Assembly (NCBI GenBank): GCA_023412755.1
Contig: JAEZCB010000083.1
Span: 1 to 41,160 of the forward strand
Length of the DNA: 41,160 nucleotides
Direction: 5' to 3'
From: Bacteroidota bacterium
Lineage (GTDB): Bacteria; Bacteroidota; Bacteroidia; Flavobacteriales_F; PHOS-HE28
Position numbers and translations under genes: made by a program. Shown piece by piece: positions 16,370 to 25,700 of this stretch; position 1 is the stretch's first letter; each line of letters starts with the position of its first letter. The notes below the pieces were generated by a model. That model worked only from the letters and a program-made list of their open reading frames with translations. It was not told the origin of the DNA and did no database searches.

Positions 16370-17179
16370 ATGGGATCCATCACTGAAAGCCCATCGCACC
16401 ACCAGGATCTTGAGAAGATGCCCATACTGGAACTGCTTCAGGGCATCAATCAGGAGGATCGCAAGGTGCCGGATGCTGTTGCGGCATGCATCCCACGGAT
16501 CGCCGCCCTTGTGGAAGGGATCGTGGATGGCATGCGTCGTGGAGGGCGGCTCTTCTACCTGGGTGCAGGTACGAGCGGCCGGCTCGGGATCGTGGATGCC
16601 AGTGAATGTCCGCCTACCTTCGGTGTGCCGCATGGGCTGGTCATCGGCATTATGGCGGGTGGCGACCAGGCGATAAGGAAGGCAGTGGAATTCGCCGAGG
16701 ATGATGCAGCACAAGGTTGGAAGGATCTGAGGGAATGGTCTCCCGGGCCGGATGATACGGTGATCGGGATCGCGGCCAGCGGACGCACGCCTTATGTGGT
16801 GGGCGCACTGGAACAATGCAACAAGGCCGGCATGCTCACGGGCGCTATCACTTGCAACCCCGGAAGCCCGGTAACGCTGGTGGCCCGCCATTCCATCGTG
16901 CCGGTGGTGGGGCCGGAATTCGTCACCGGGAGCACGCGCATGAAGAGCGGCACCGCACAGAAACTCGTACTCAACATGATCAGCACCGCTGTGATGATCC
17001 AATTGGGAAGGGTGAAGGGCAACCGCATGGTGGATATGCGCTTGAGCAACAACAAACTCATCGATCGTGGTACGCGCATGGTGATGGAAGGGCTGGGCGT
17101 GGATCGCAAGCGAGCCGAAGAGCTCCTGCTGAAACACGGAAGTGTGCGGCAGGCGCTGGATAGCGAAGCCAGAAGCTGA
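16370..17179 (+). CDS. murQ: N-acetylmuramic acid 6-phosphate etherase
   Basis: A 269-residue SIS-domain lyase that removes D-lactate from N-acetylmuramic acid 6-phosphate to give N-acetylglucosamine 6-phosphate, a peptidoglycan-recycling step in the cytoplasm. The diagnostic block GAGTSGRLGIVDASECPPTF runs from about residue 65 and contains the catalytic glutamate (Glu79 in ASECPPTF). It is followed by AASGRTPYVVGAL, the GSTRMKSGTAQK phosphate-binding segment and the final DMRLSNNKL region. It is slightly shorter than the 300-residue proteobacterial enzyme. The start is ATG 16370; upstream sequence in frame is not family-like. A TTTGTTGTACAAA dyad lies just upstream (about 16348-16360) and could be an operator. 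No anmK or murP neighbour is seen. Confidence 0.94.
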   Translation: MGSITESPSHHQDLEKMPILELLQGINQEDRKVPDAVAACIPRIAALVEGIVDGMRRGGRLFYLGAGTSGRLGIVDASECPPTFGVPHGLVIGIMAGGDQAIRKAVEFAEDDAAQGWKDLREWSPGPDDTVIGIAASGRTPYVVGALEQCNKAGMLTGAITCNPGSPVTLVARHSIVPVVGPEFVTGSTRMKSGTAQKLVLNMISTAVMIQLGRVKGNRMVDMRLSNNKLIDRGTRMVMEGLGVDRKRAEELLLKHGSVRQALDSEARS

Positions 17180-17228
17180 TCCAGCTGGCACAATATCAGC
17201 AGCGATGTGGCCGTAAGATCCTACGGGG

Positions 17229-17804
17229 ATGCATGAGATAGAACCCTTCTACAATTGGCGGCACCGCTACACGGCCGAGGAGGATGAGCGATCACCCTTC
17301 TTTGGAAGGGAGCACAGTGAATTCGAATTCACACATGCCGTCTATGATCACGTGATCCACCCTCAATGGGATCCCATCGGCAGCGAAACGCTTTACTTGA
17401 AGGTGCTGTATTCCGATTATGACGCAGGCTTCGCGATCATTGAATTCATTGGTGAATGGAACGATCTGTTGGGCAATGATATCATGTACCTGAAACGGGA
17501 CATAATAGAGCCGATCATGGCCCAGGGTATCTCCAAATTCATCCTGATCGGCGAGAACGTCCTTAACTTCCACAACAGTGATGAGGAGTATTACAGCGAA
17601 TGGTACGAAGAGTTGTGCGAAACGGATGGTTGGATCGCCCTGCTGAATTTTCGGGAGCATGTGCTGGAGGACATGCAAAAGGCCAACATCGATCAGTACT
17701 TCCTGCTCGGGGGCAGGCTCAATGCATTGCGCTGGCGCAGCCTGGCACCGGATGATCTCTTCGACCGTGTGGAGAGCCTGGTGTTGCGACGCATCGGCAT
17801 GTGA
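17229..17804 (+). CDS. Conserved acidic protein of unknown function
   Basis: A 191-residue protein with no signal peptide or membrane segment. It is rich in Asp, Glu, Tyr and Trp, for example FHNSDEEYYSEWYEELCETDGW near residues 113-134. There is an alternation of predicted strands (TLYLKVLYSDY, FAIIEFIGEW, KFILIGENVL, ALLNFREHVL, QYFLLGG) that suggests an alpha/beta fold with a central sheet. I do not recognise the family. It follows murQ by 49 bases on the same strand and ends 7 bases before the convergent YdcF gene, so it is probably expressed with murQ. A role linked to cell-wall recycling would be guesswork. The reading frame is convincing by codon use and length. Confidence 0.75.
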   Translation: MHEIEPFYNWRHRYTAEEDERSPFFGREHSEFEFTHAVYDHVIHPQWDPIGSETLYLKVLYSDYDAGFAIIEFIGEWNDLLGNDIMYLKRDIIEPIMAQGISKFILIGENVLNFHNSDEEYYSEWYEELCETDGWIALLNFREHVLEDMQKANIDQYFLLGGRLNALRWRSLAPDDLFDRVESLVLRRIGM

Positions 17805-17811
17805 ATGCGGA

Positions 17812-18558
17812 TCATACCCAGCCGTTCAGCCAGTAGTAGGCGATGGCCACGTATTCCCTGAGGCAGGTGATCTCCAGCTTGAGGTAATTCCAAAAGGTGT
17901 ATCGGATACCGGGTTCCGAGGATACATCGGGCAAGATCGTTCGGCCTCCGAGCTTCAAGTGATCATAGTCCAGGTCTATGAACATGGCATGATCATATGC
18001 AGGATGACCGCATACAGCTCCGGTGCCAGCTTTCCTGAACGCGCGCAGGGTGCGGTACATGTTCTCCGGCGCCGTTACCACCGCGGCCATGCCTCTGGAA
18101 TCCTTCGTCCACAACTCCGCCACCTCAAGCGCCTGCGCACGTGTGTTGGTGCCGGACATGAGCACCGCTATGCGCGCACGATCCACGCCTTTGAGGACAA
18201 GCTCCTGCACCATCGCATCCATGGTGGCCGTTTCGGAGGGGTGCACCACCAGCACCCTGGCGGCCGGCAGATCGGCAGCCAGTACCGCCGCATGGTGCAG
18301 CCTCAATAATTCAGGTCCGGATGGCATGCCACTGCCACCGAGCACCACCAGCATCTCCACCCGCCCGGAACAAATGCCGGCCGCGGTCGCCAGCCTGCGG
18401 TGAGCATCGAATGGTATTCGCGTGAAAGCGAGCAGCACCATGATGAGGGCGAACGATCCAGTGATCATCACCAGCCAGAATGCCGCTTTCCTCAAGGCAG
18501 CCGCAGCCCCGAGTGCCCATCCACGAATACGATGAAAGAGACGTTGGCGGCGGCCCAT
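17812..18558 (-). CDS. YdcF/SanA-like DUF218 envelope protein
   Basis: A 248-residue protein with a basic N terminus, a membrane segment at about residues 22-43 and a DUF218/YdcF domain. The domain is marked by VEMLVVLGGSGMPSGPE, the LVVHPSETATMDAM turn, the SGTNTRAQALEVAEL motif and VVTAPENMYRTLRAFRKAG. Relatives (SanA, ElyC, YdcF) act at the cell envelope or bind nucleotides, and none has a fully settled activity. The chosen start is ATG 18558, preferred over a TTG three codons upstream. TAATTTGC lies close upstream. It is the last gene of the run clpS, M48 protease, ydcF, 33 bases after the protease gene. Confidence 0.82.
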   Translation of the reverse strand: MGRRQRLFHRIRGWALGAAAALRKAAFWLVMITGSFALIMVLLAFTRIPFDAHRRLATAAGICSGRVEMLVVLGGSGMPSGPELLRLHHAAVLAADLPAARVLVVHPSETATMDAMVQELVLKGVDRARIAVLMSGTNTRAQALEVAELWTKDSRGMAAVVTAPENMYRTLRAFRKAGTGAVCGHPAYDHAMFIDLDYDHLKLGGRTILPDVSSEPGIRYTFWNYLKLEITCLREYVAIAYYWLNGWV

Positions 18559-18591
18559 GCGCCGCAAATTAGCGGCACCAAGCGGAAGATC

Positions 18592-19401
18592 CTACTGGGG
18601 CTTGTAGTACTTGAGTGCTTCGCTCATGTACTTCTCCAGGTCCTGCATGCGCGTTTGGTCGCTGGGATGTGTACTAAGCAGCTCTGGTGGACGAGCCTGT
18701 CCCTGGGATGCATCCGACATGCGCTGCCAGAATTTCGGCGCCTCGCGGGGATCGTATCCGGCCATCGCCATGAAGATCAGTCCCATCCTATCCGCTTCGC
18801 TCTCGTGCCTGCGGCTATAGGCCAGCATGCCCAGTTGCCCACCTATGCCCATGCTTTGCATGAAGATATCCCGGGCCACACCGGGCTTTTCCTGGGTCAG
18901 CACCTCCAGCGTCATGCCGGCACCTTGCAATGCCAGCGCCTGGCTCATTCTTTCGTTGCCATGGCGCGCTATGGCGTGTGCGATCTCATGCCCCATAACC
19001 ACCGCCAGACCTTCCGTATTCTGCGTTACCGGCAGTATGCCCGTGTATACCACCACCTTGCCACCAGGCATTGCCCAGGCGTTGATGGAATTATCATCCA
19101 CCACGTTGAATTCCCATTCGAAATTTTCCACCCTGTCCGCGGCATTGTTATCCCGCAGATATGCTGATGCCGCCGCGGCCAGTTTGTTGCCGATACCCCG
19201 TACCTGCTGCACCCGCTGATCGCTGGCCGGCAACGGTTGGTTCTGGCTTAGGAAATCCGCATACTGGGTGCTGGCCATGCCCATTAGCGTGGATTCCCCC
19301 ACCAGGTTCAGTTGCCGCCTGCCTGTTACGGGAACGCGTTGACAGGCCTCCAGGGTAATGAAGCATGACAATACCAACAATGCACGAGATCCGATCCGCA
19401 T
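18592..19401 (-). CDS. M48 family zinc metalloprotease, probable lipoprotein
   Basis: A 269-residue periplasmic protease related to LoiP/BepA/Oma1. The signal sequence ends in LEAC, making Cys20 a probable lipidation site. It is followed by VPVTGRRQLNLV, a conserved N-terminal phrase of bacterial M48 lipoproteins. The zinc motif HEIAH is at 138-142, and the third ligand glutamate is in RRHESEADRMG near 195-205. The C-terminal LLSTHPSDQTRMQDL is also typical. Family members degrade damaged or misassembled envelope proteins. The gene starts three bases after the clpS stop, so the two are coupled; this joins cytoplasmic adaptor and envelope protease genes in one transcript. Confidence 0.92.
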   Translation of the reverse strand: MRIGSRALLVLSCFITLEACQRVPVTGRRQLNLVGESTLMGMASTQYADFLSQNQPLPASDQRVQQVRGIGNKLAAAASAYLRDNNAADRVENFEWEFNVVDDNSINAWAMPGGKVVVYTGILPVTQNTEGLAVVMGHEIAHAIARHGNERMSQALALQGAGMTLEVLTQEKPGVARDIFMQSMGIGGQLGMLAYSRRHESEADRMGLIFMAMAGYDPREAPKFWQRMSDASQGQARPPELLSTHPSDQTRMQDLEKYMSEALKYYKPQ

Positions 19402-19404
19402 GAG

Positions 19405-19695
19405 CTAGTCTATTTCCGCTGAAAGCCCACGCTCAAGTAGCGCGGTACAGCGGGGTTCGAGTTGGTCGAAGGTCCCTTTCTTCACACTACACTTCCCGTT
19501 GTAATGAACTATCCAGGCACATTGTTCGGCCTGGATGGGTTCATGGTCGCAGATATCCACGAGGCAATCGATCACATGGTCGAATGTGTTGACGTCGTCG
19601 TTATGCAATATGATCTCATGGATGGGTCCGGTCTCTGACTGGATCTCCTCCATCAAAGCCTCCTCCGGTGTGCTGTGCTGTGGCATGGGCCTCAT
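19405..19695 (-). CDS. clpS: ATP-dependent Clp protease adaptor ClpS
   Basis: A 96-residue adaptor that delivers N-degron substrates to ClpAP/ClpCP. The core begins HEIILHNDDVNTFDHV, the substrate-pocket helix, and continues DHEPIQAEQCAWIVHYNGKCSVKKG, the form typical of Bacteroidota. The NDD triad used to bind the N-terminal residue is intact. The frame stays open upstream to 19788, but that part is unlike ClpS. A perfect TAACTTTG box with a -33 TTG lies 15 bases before the ATG at 19695, so the short form is chosen; another ATG three codons on (19686) is possible. It heads a run with the M48 protease and ydcF. Confidence 0.94.
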   Translation of the reverse strand: MRPMPQHSTPEEALMEEIQSETGPIHEIILHNDDVNTFDHVIDCLVDICDHEPIQAEQCAWIVHYNGKCSVKKGTFDQLEPRCTALLERGLSAEID

Positions 19696-19699
19696 CGTG

Positions 19700-19743
19700 C
19701 TTTGCAGAAGCAAAGTTAGGGCCAACCACTCATGCGGAGGCAA
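19700..19743 (-). promoter_or_regulatory. clpS promoter with overlapping dyad
   Basis: TTG (19743-19741), 22 bases, then TAACTTTG (19718-19711) is a textbook Bacteroidota promoter. The -7 box overlaps a perfect hairpin or dyad, CTTTGC-TTCT-GCAAAG (19715-19700), lying between the box and the start. The dyad could be an operator or a 5' hairpin. Confidence 0.65.
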
Positions 19744-19784
19744 GTGGGTTTCTGCTAAACAGTTAGGCCTCAGATTCTTCGCGA

Positions 19785-22700
19785 TCAAGGACGAGCGAGG
19801 ATGGAGGGCCCATGTTCCTCCAGGAGTATGGTGGCATCCCGTACCGGGATCCGCTTGCCATTCAGGTAGGCCGTAACGAAAGCATCCCGAACGCCCAACT
19901 CCACGATCTCCAGCCTCCTTTCCCGCGCCCCATCGATATTGAGGAAGAGCCCGGTGGAATATCGGATCTTGCCTGTCTCGGTAAGTTCGCTCACCAATGG
20001 TGTTATGTTGAAGAGCTTGTCCAATGCCACAGGATTGGTGTAGACCCCCACCTGAACGGTATAGAAAAGGCCCATGATCATTTCCACAGGTCTTGCAGGC
20101 GCAGCACCTGTTTCTGGGTAATAATTGGAAGTTGCCGCGGATGGAGTGAATTGTGCAATGATCTCCTCAGGCGAATTCGGATAGTTGGACAATACCTGCT
20201 CAACTTCTTCCGCTGGCGTGAGTGGCTGAGGCGTTACAGGCTGTTCCGCACTTGTTATGATACTTTTCGTTGGTGTGTTCACCGTGGAAGATGTCCTGGG
20301 TTCCGTGGCAGCCACCTCATCGGCTCTTCGTCCGTCAGGCTGGCTGGTCTGCACTTCCACTGTGCCTTGCGGTTCCACACCTGCTATCGGCGGAGTAGCT
20401 CCGGTCCCAGAAACACCTCGCTCAGGATCCGTCCTGGTGCCTGTTCTCCCAACGTCATCAGCTACTGGTTCATCCGTGGTGGTGATCGGTGCTTCATCTG
20501 GAACAAGATCCCGTTGATCCGTTCGCGGTTCCGTCCTTACCACATTCGTTGCCGTGCTCTGCGATGTTCGATCAGCACTTGTATCCGTGGTGCTGGATCC
20601 TTCGCGTTGCAAAGAGGTGTCTGCATTCCCACTGCGCGTTCCATCCTGCCCACTGGAGTTGTTCTGCTGCGCAACACTTGCTCCAGCACTTTCCCTGGTC
20701 ATGCGCATCGCCTCACCCAAGGGTATGCGTTGGCCATTCAAGTAGGCCACCACGAACGCATCCCGATAACCCCGTTCGCGCACCATGTCCTTGGCGAGGA
20801 ATGCTTGATCGAAATTGGTGAACAATCCGGCGGTATAACGGGTAAGGCCATTTCCGGCATCCTCTCCCATCACCGGGGTCATATCGCTGAAGACCTCATT
20901 GGGGATCGGGTTGCGGAATGCGCCCACCTGCACTTTGTAGATGATGCCTTCTGGTTGTGCCTCATTCATGAGGATGGGCTGTGGCTTACGCTCATTCTCA
21001 GGACGCAGTTCGAAGATGTCCGCGACCAATCGTTTTGGTATGGTGAACGACTTATCCGCTGCAGGAGCGGTGAAGGCGGGCTCGACCACTGGCGGATCCA
21101 ATGCAGGAATGCTGCTGAGCAACACCGATGCATCCTTTCCATCGGTGGATGCTCTGTTCTCAGTTCCGCGTACTCCAGCCTGTGTGATCGCTGTGGTATC
21201 CTCCGCGGATGTGGGCAGCGATCTATCTTCCGCAGTGGTGGCCGGTGTTGGGGAGGCTGGCGTCTGAACATCTGTCAGAGCCTGCACATCATCCGGCCGC
21301 TCACCGATCCTGCGGGTGCGCATCTCCAAGGCTGTGAGTGTACCGGAAAGTTCGGGCTCCATCCGCTTGAGCATCACCTCGGCCTGGCTTTCGTTGAGGG
21401 CCGCGGCTCCTTTCAGCCTTGCGGATACTTCCAGGAGAGAATCGCCGCGCGCCAGCAACAGGTCCGCGCGATCCATGAGGATCCGTGATCGTTCAGCCGC
21501 TTCCACAGCCGGGATCCTTCCTTCACCAGCCTCTTGCTCTGTCAATTGTGCCTGTTCCTTCAATGCCTGCCCGAGCTCCTTGTTGCTTAGTGCCGCGGCT
21601 TCCGCTTCGCGTGCGGCATCATACTGTTCCAAGGCCCGTGCTTTCGCCTGGAAATAGCGGCTGTGATCCTGTTCCTGCAACACCAGTTGTTGTTCCTCCG
21701 GGTCCAGGTAGTAGTATTTGATCAGGCGGCGGCGCACCTGCTCATGCTGCAGCGCGTCCCGCTCCTGTTGTTCCAGGGTACGTGCTTCCTGCGTCTTCAG
21801 GAGCGATGCCGTGCGCAACGAATCCGCCACTTCCCGGGTCCGCATCGCCAGCAACTCCATATTTTCCCGGTCCTTCTTTGCGCTCATGGCAGCCGAACTA
21901 TCGGCCATGGCCGTGGCCTTTGCCTCTGTTTCCATGGCGCGGCGGTCCAGCGTGGCCGCCTCTTCCAAAGTGGTCTCGATCAACTTCCTGAGCAACTCTG
22001 GATCCTCCACCGGCTGTATGGTGCGTGGATCCCTGGCCGGCGCCTCATTGACCAGGAAGCGCTCATAAGAGCGGGCGGGCAAGCGTGCATGGGCGGGCAG
22101 CCGTGCTTCATTCTCCTGTACCACACGCTCGGCCGACTCACGTGCTTGACGGATCCGATCCGCGGATGCACTGGCTTGCAGAGGATCCTTTTCTTCCATT
22201 CGAACGGGATCGATCCGAGCTTGCTCATTCAAGGGATCATAACTGGCCAGCGTGTCTGCTCCATCACCGGCCATGCCTTCACCCATGGGGCCCTGCCCTG
22301 GTGTTCCGGGTCCTGCCTGCACGATCACTGGTGCACCGATGTCCAGAACACGTCCGGCAAGGGTCTCAAAAGCGAGGTTCTCTCCGCGCGTGAAGCCTTC
22401 GCCAAGGATATACTTATGAATGGTGATGGCCTTATCCTGTTCCCTCAACGCCTCCAGCTCCGTGGCATAGGCATGGCGGTAGAGGCTGTCACGGACTATG
22501 ATATCCTGTGTGCGATCGCCTCGTTTGCGGATCTGTGCGGCCTGATCGAATTTCTTCTGCGCGTTGGCCCTGGCCTCCTGCCCCATCAGCAGTACTGGCT
22601 CACTGGGAGGAAGTCCCAAAGTGACCACCGCTCTTTCCAGCGTTCGTAGACTGTCGGCGAGTACCCTTGATTCTTCTTTGGTGATGTAGGCACTACGCTG

Positions 22701-25700
22701 GCCAAGTTCCGTGCGAATGATGAGCCGCTCATCCAGCAGCCTGTCGATATGCTTGCGCGACCGGTCGTGCTCCCTGCCCCGTTTGGTATCCGAAAGCACG
22801 GCGGTGGCCGAATCGATCTTCATGGTCAGCACATCCATCCGGGCCAGATCGCTTTCTTTCCTATTGATGGCCTCCGAGACATCCTTGGATCGGTGGCGGA
22901 TCTCGCTATGATATACCATGAGCGGATCGTTGTGCATGTGTATGTAGCGATCGGTGAGCGGATCGGCAGGCGGCAGATCCGCGGACGGTGAGCGCACCAC
23001 CTGCTCCATCCGTGCCATTTGTCGTCCATAGGCCGGATCAGGTGCCGAACCAACGGCCAACAGCTCCTCCTGGCGCTCCTGGATATAGCGTTCCCCTTCG
23101 CGGATGTGGCTTTCGCGGATACCCCTCAATCGTTCCACCCGCGGAAGTATTCGATCGGCCTGTCCTGGATCCAGATCAAGTACCAACAGTTGCCGCGCCA
23201 TCTCCGACCGAAGACTATCAGCAAGCATCAGTTCAAGACCATGCATGCCATCGGCCCGTTGATCCGCATCCGGAATGCTCTCCAGGCGTGTCTTGTGATC
23301 GTAGTATTCCGGAAATAGTTTTCCGATCAGCTCTTCTTCCTTGGTATCCCGGTTGAAGACCATGGGCACCCGATCCAAATCCACCGGCTCCCAGAGCACC
23401 TCTTCGTAGAGGGCTTCCTGCCTGGCGATCGCTTCGGCCACCCGGGCATCCGCTTCTTCTATCCGCTGTCGCACATCTCCAATGCGCACCTGCAATTCTT
23501 CCTTCCGCGAAGGATCGGGTTCCGCGCCAGCCAGCTGTTCGAGTTCCGCGAGTTCATTCTCCAGCAGGAAGCGCCGCATGGCGGCATCCACATCCGCATT
23601 GGTGGTGGCATCGTCCCCAACCGTTCCATCGGCTGCGATCCCGGATCCTTCGGATGAGAGCTCTCCAACTCCTGCAGCTCTCTCCGCATCGGCCAGCCCC
23701 GGATCGGATCCCTCGGCGTCGGGCATGTTCCGTTCCTGTGGCACAGTACCATCTTCCGCAATACTTGCACCTGAAGGGGCTTCCGAATGATCCTTGTTGT
23801 TCCCCGCCTGGGCATTTTGCTGTGATTTGGCCTCTTCCCCGGTGGATCCTTCAATTGGATCCTGTGCGGTTGGCACCGATACCACGCCGGCCTGTTCGAG
23901 TTCCTTTTCGTTCTCGTTCCGTTGAAGTTCGCTGTTACGCCTTTCGGTACGCAGTGCATCAGCACTGTTGTCCCGCGACTGTGTGGACACGCGATCGCTG
24001 GCCACATCGGCCACATCGCGGGGATCCCAACTGGAAAGGTGTGCCTTGCGCTGTTCCTGCCGTGCCGCCACTTGTGCGATGAAACGCTCATCCACGGGCA
24101 ACGCTGCCAGTTTGGAATGGGTCTCGGCGATCCTGCTGGCCAGCCCATCCAGATCGGCGATGGATGGTTGTCCGGCCGGAGCTTCTCCTCCATCGGCCAG
24201 AAATTTCTTCAATGCATACTCACTGCGCAGGATCATCAACTCCTCATCCACCTCCGCTGCCGCCTTGAACTTCATCTTCACCTCCTCGGCCAGATGTCCG
24301 GCGCTCTCGCGCAAGGTGGTCAGTTCACGGTCTATCTCCTCGGCACGTCGGGCGTTCTTCGTGGTGCTTTTCTCCCGCTCCAGTTGGGTGATCCTGGCGG
24401 CCACTTCCTCCTCTTCGCTACGTGCGCTGTTCGCACGCTGTACCGCGGACTTCGCCTGTTTCTCCTTTTCGAGCATGGCGCGTTCGGCGAGGAACACGGG
24501 ATCGGGATCATGATCCGGTCTTGCCTTGAGATCCAGTCTTTGCTTCAATTTGGAGAGGTGCCCCACCGCCTCATCCTGCTTATCCGCCCCCACGGTGCGC
24601 CGGATATCCTCGGCTAATTTCTCCGCGGAAAGCGCCTCCTGCCGCAGGGTGGTGGCGCGATCATCCAAGTCTTGTGCGGTGCGGTGGGCGGTGCGAGCGC
24701 GGATGGCCGCATGGCGTGAATCATCGCGCAGGACCGCAGCTTCCAACATGAGTGCGGAACGTTCATTCTCGCCGGAGAGCAGCACGGCTTCATTGGAAAG
24801 ATCCTGTGCCCGATGTGCCAGATCCTCCGCTTCCTTGATCTCCTTCAACGCCATGGCATAGGCTTTTTTGCTCTGTGCCTTCAGATCATCGGCCTTCACA
24901 CCCAATTCACGCGCATCATTGTCCGCAAGACGCTGTACGCTGGCCAGATCGTATTCACCGGTGAAGCCGGCCCTGGTGAGCATATCGAAATGTTCCTCCA
25001 CCACGGGTGCTTCTACTGGACGTTCGTTCACATCCAGCCGTGCACGGCGCTTGATCTCTTCCAACGCCAATGCGATCAGATCCCCTTCCAGGGGTTCATC
25101 GAAGAGGTTGCGGATCACCAGCTTTTCCTGATCCCCGCTGCGGGTAAGCGCCAGTTCCTGCCGGAAGGCCTGCGGCGCATCGCTGCGTGGTACATCCACC
25201 ATGCCCACATGCGTTTTTTTGCCGGGACCGCACTCCACCAGAAATCTGTAGCGGCCGCTGCGTGGCAATGCCAGCACATAGGAGCCATCATCGGCTGTGC
25301 GCACTTCCGTCACCACCTGGCGGGAGACCGCATCCTCCACCACGATCCGCGCTTTCTTATCCGCGGCATCGGTCTCGTTGACATAACCTCCCTTCAGCAC
25401 GGTTATCACCAACGGGATCTGCGAGGTGGAGACCCTGTACACATGCACCTTGCCCTGGCCACTGCTGCGTGCGCTGGCAAAACAGGCTTCGGTATGCTCC
25501 GGATCCACGATGTACAGGAAGTCATCGTCCGGGGTGTTCACCGCGAAGTCCATGTTCTCCGGTGGGCCGAAGACATCGGCACGGCGATCGTAGATGGCCT
25601 TGAAAACATCGTAGCCCCCCATGCTGTTGTGGCCCTTGCTGCTGAAATAGAACGTCTTGCCATCCGGATGCAGGAATGGGTGGTCCTCGTCCTCATCGGT

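Noticed and set aside
19812..21488. A 558-residue plus-strand open frame, and similar long ones up to 26402, opposite the giant gene
   Set aside because: No signal peptide or domain and poor composition; the minus strand carries a continuous protein with recognisable domains throughout.
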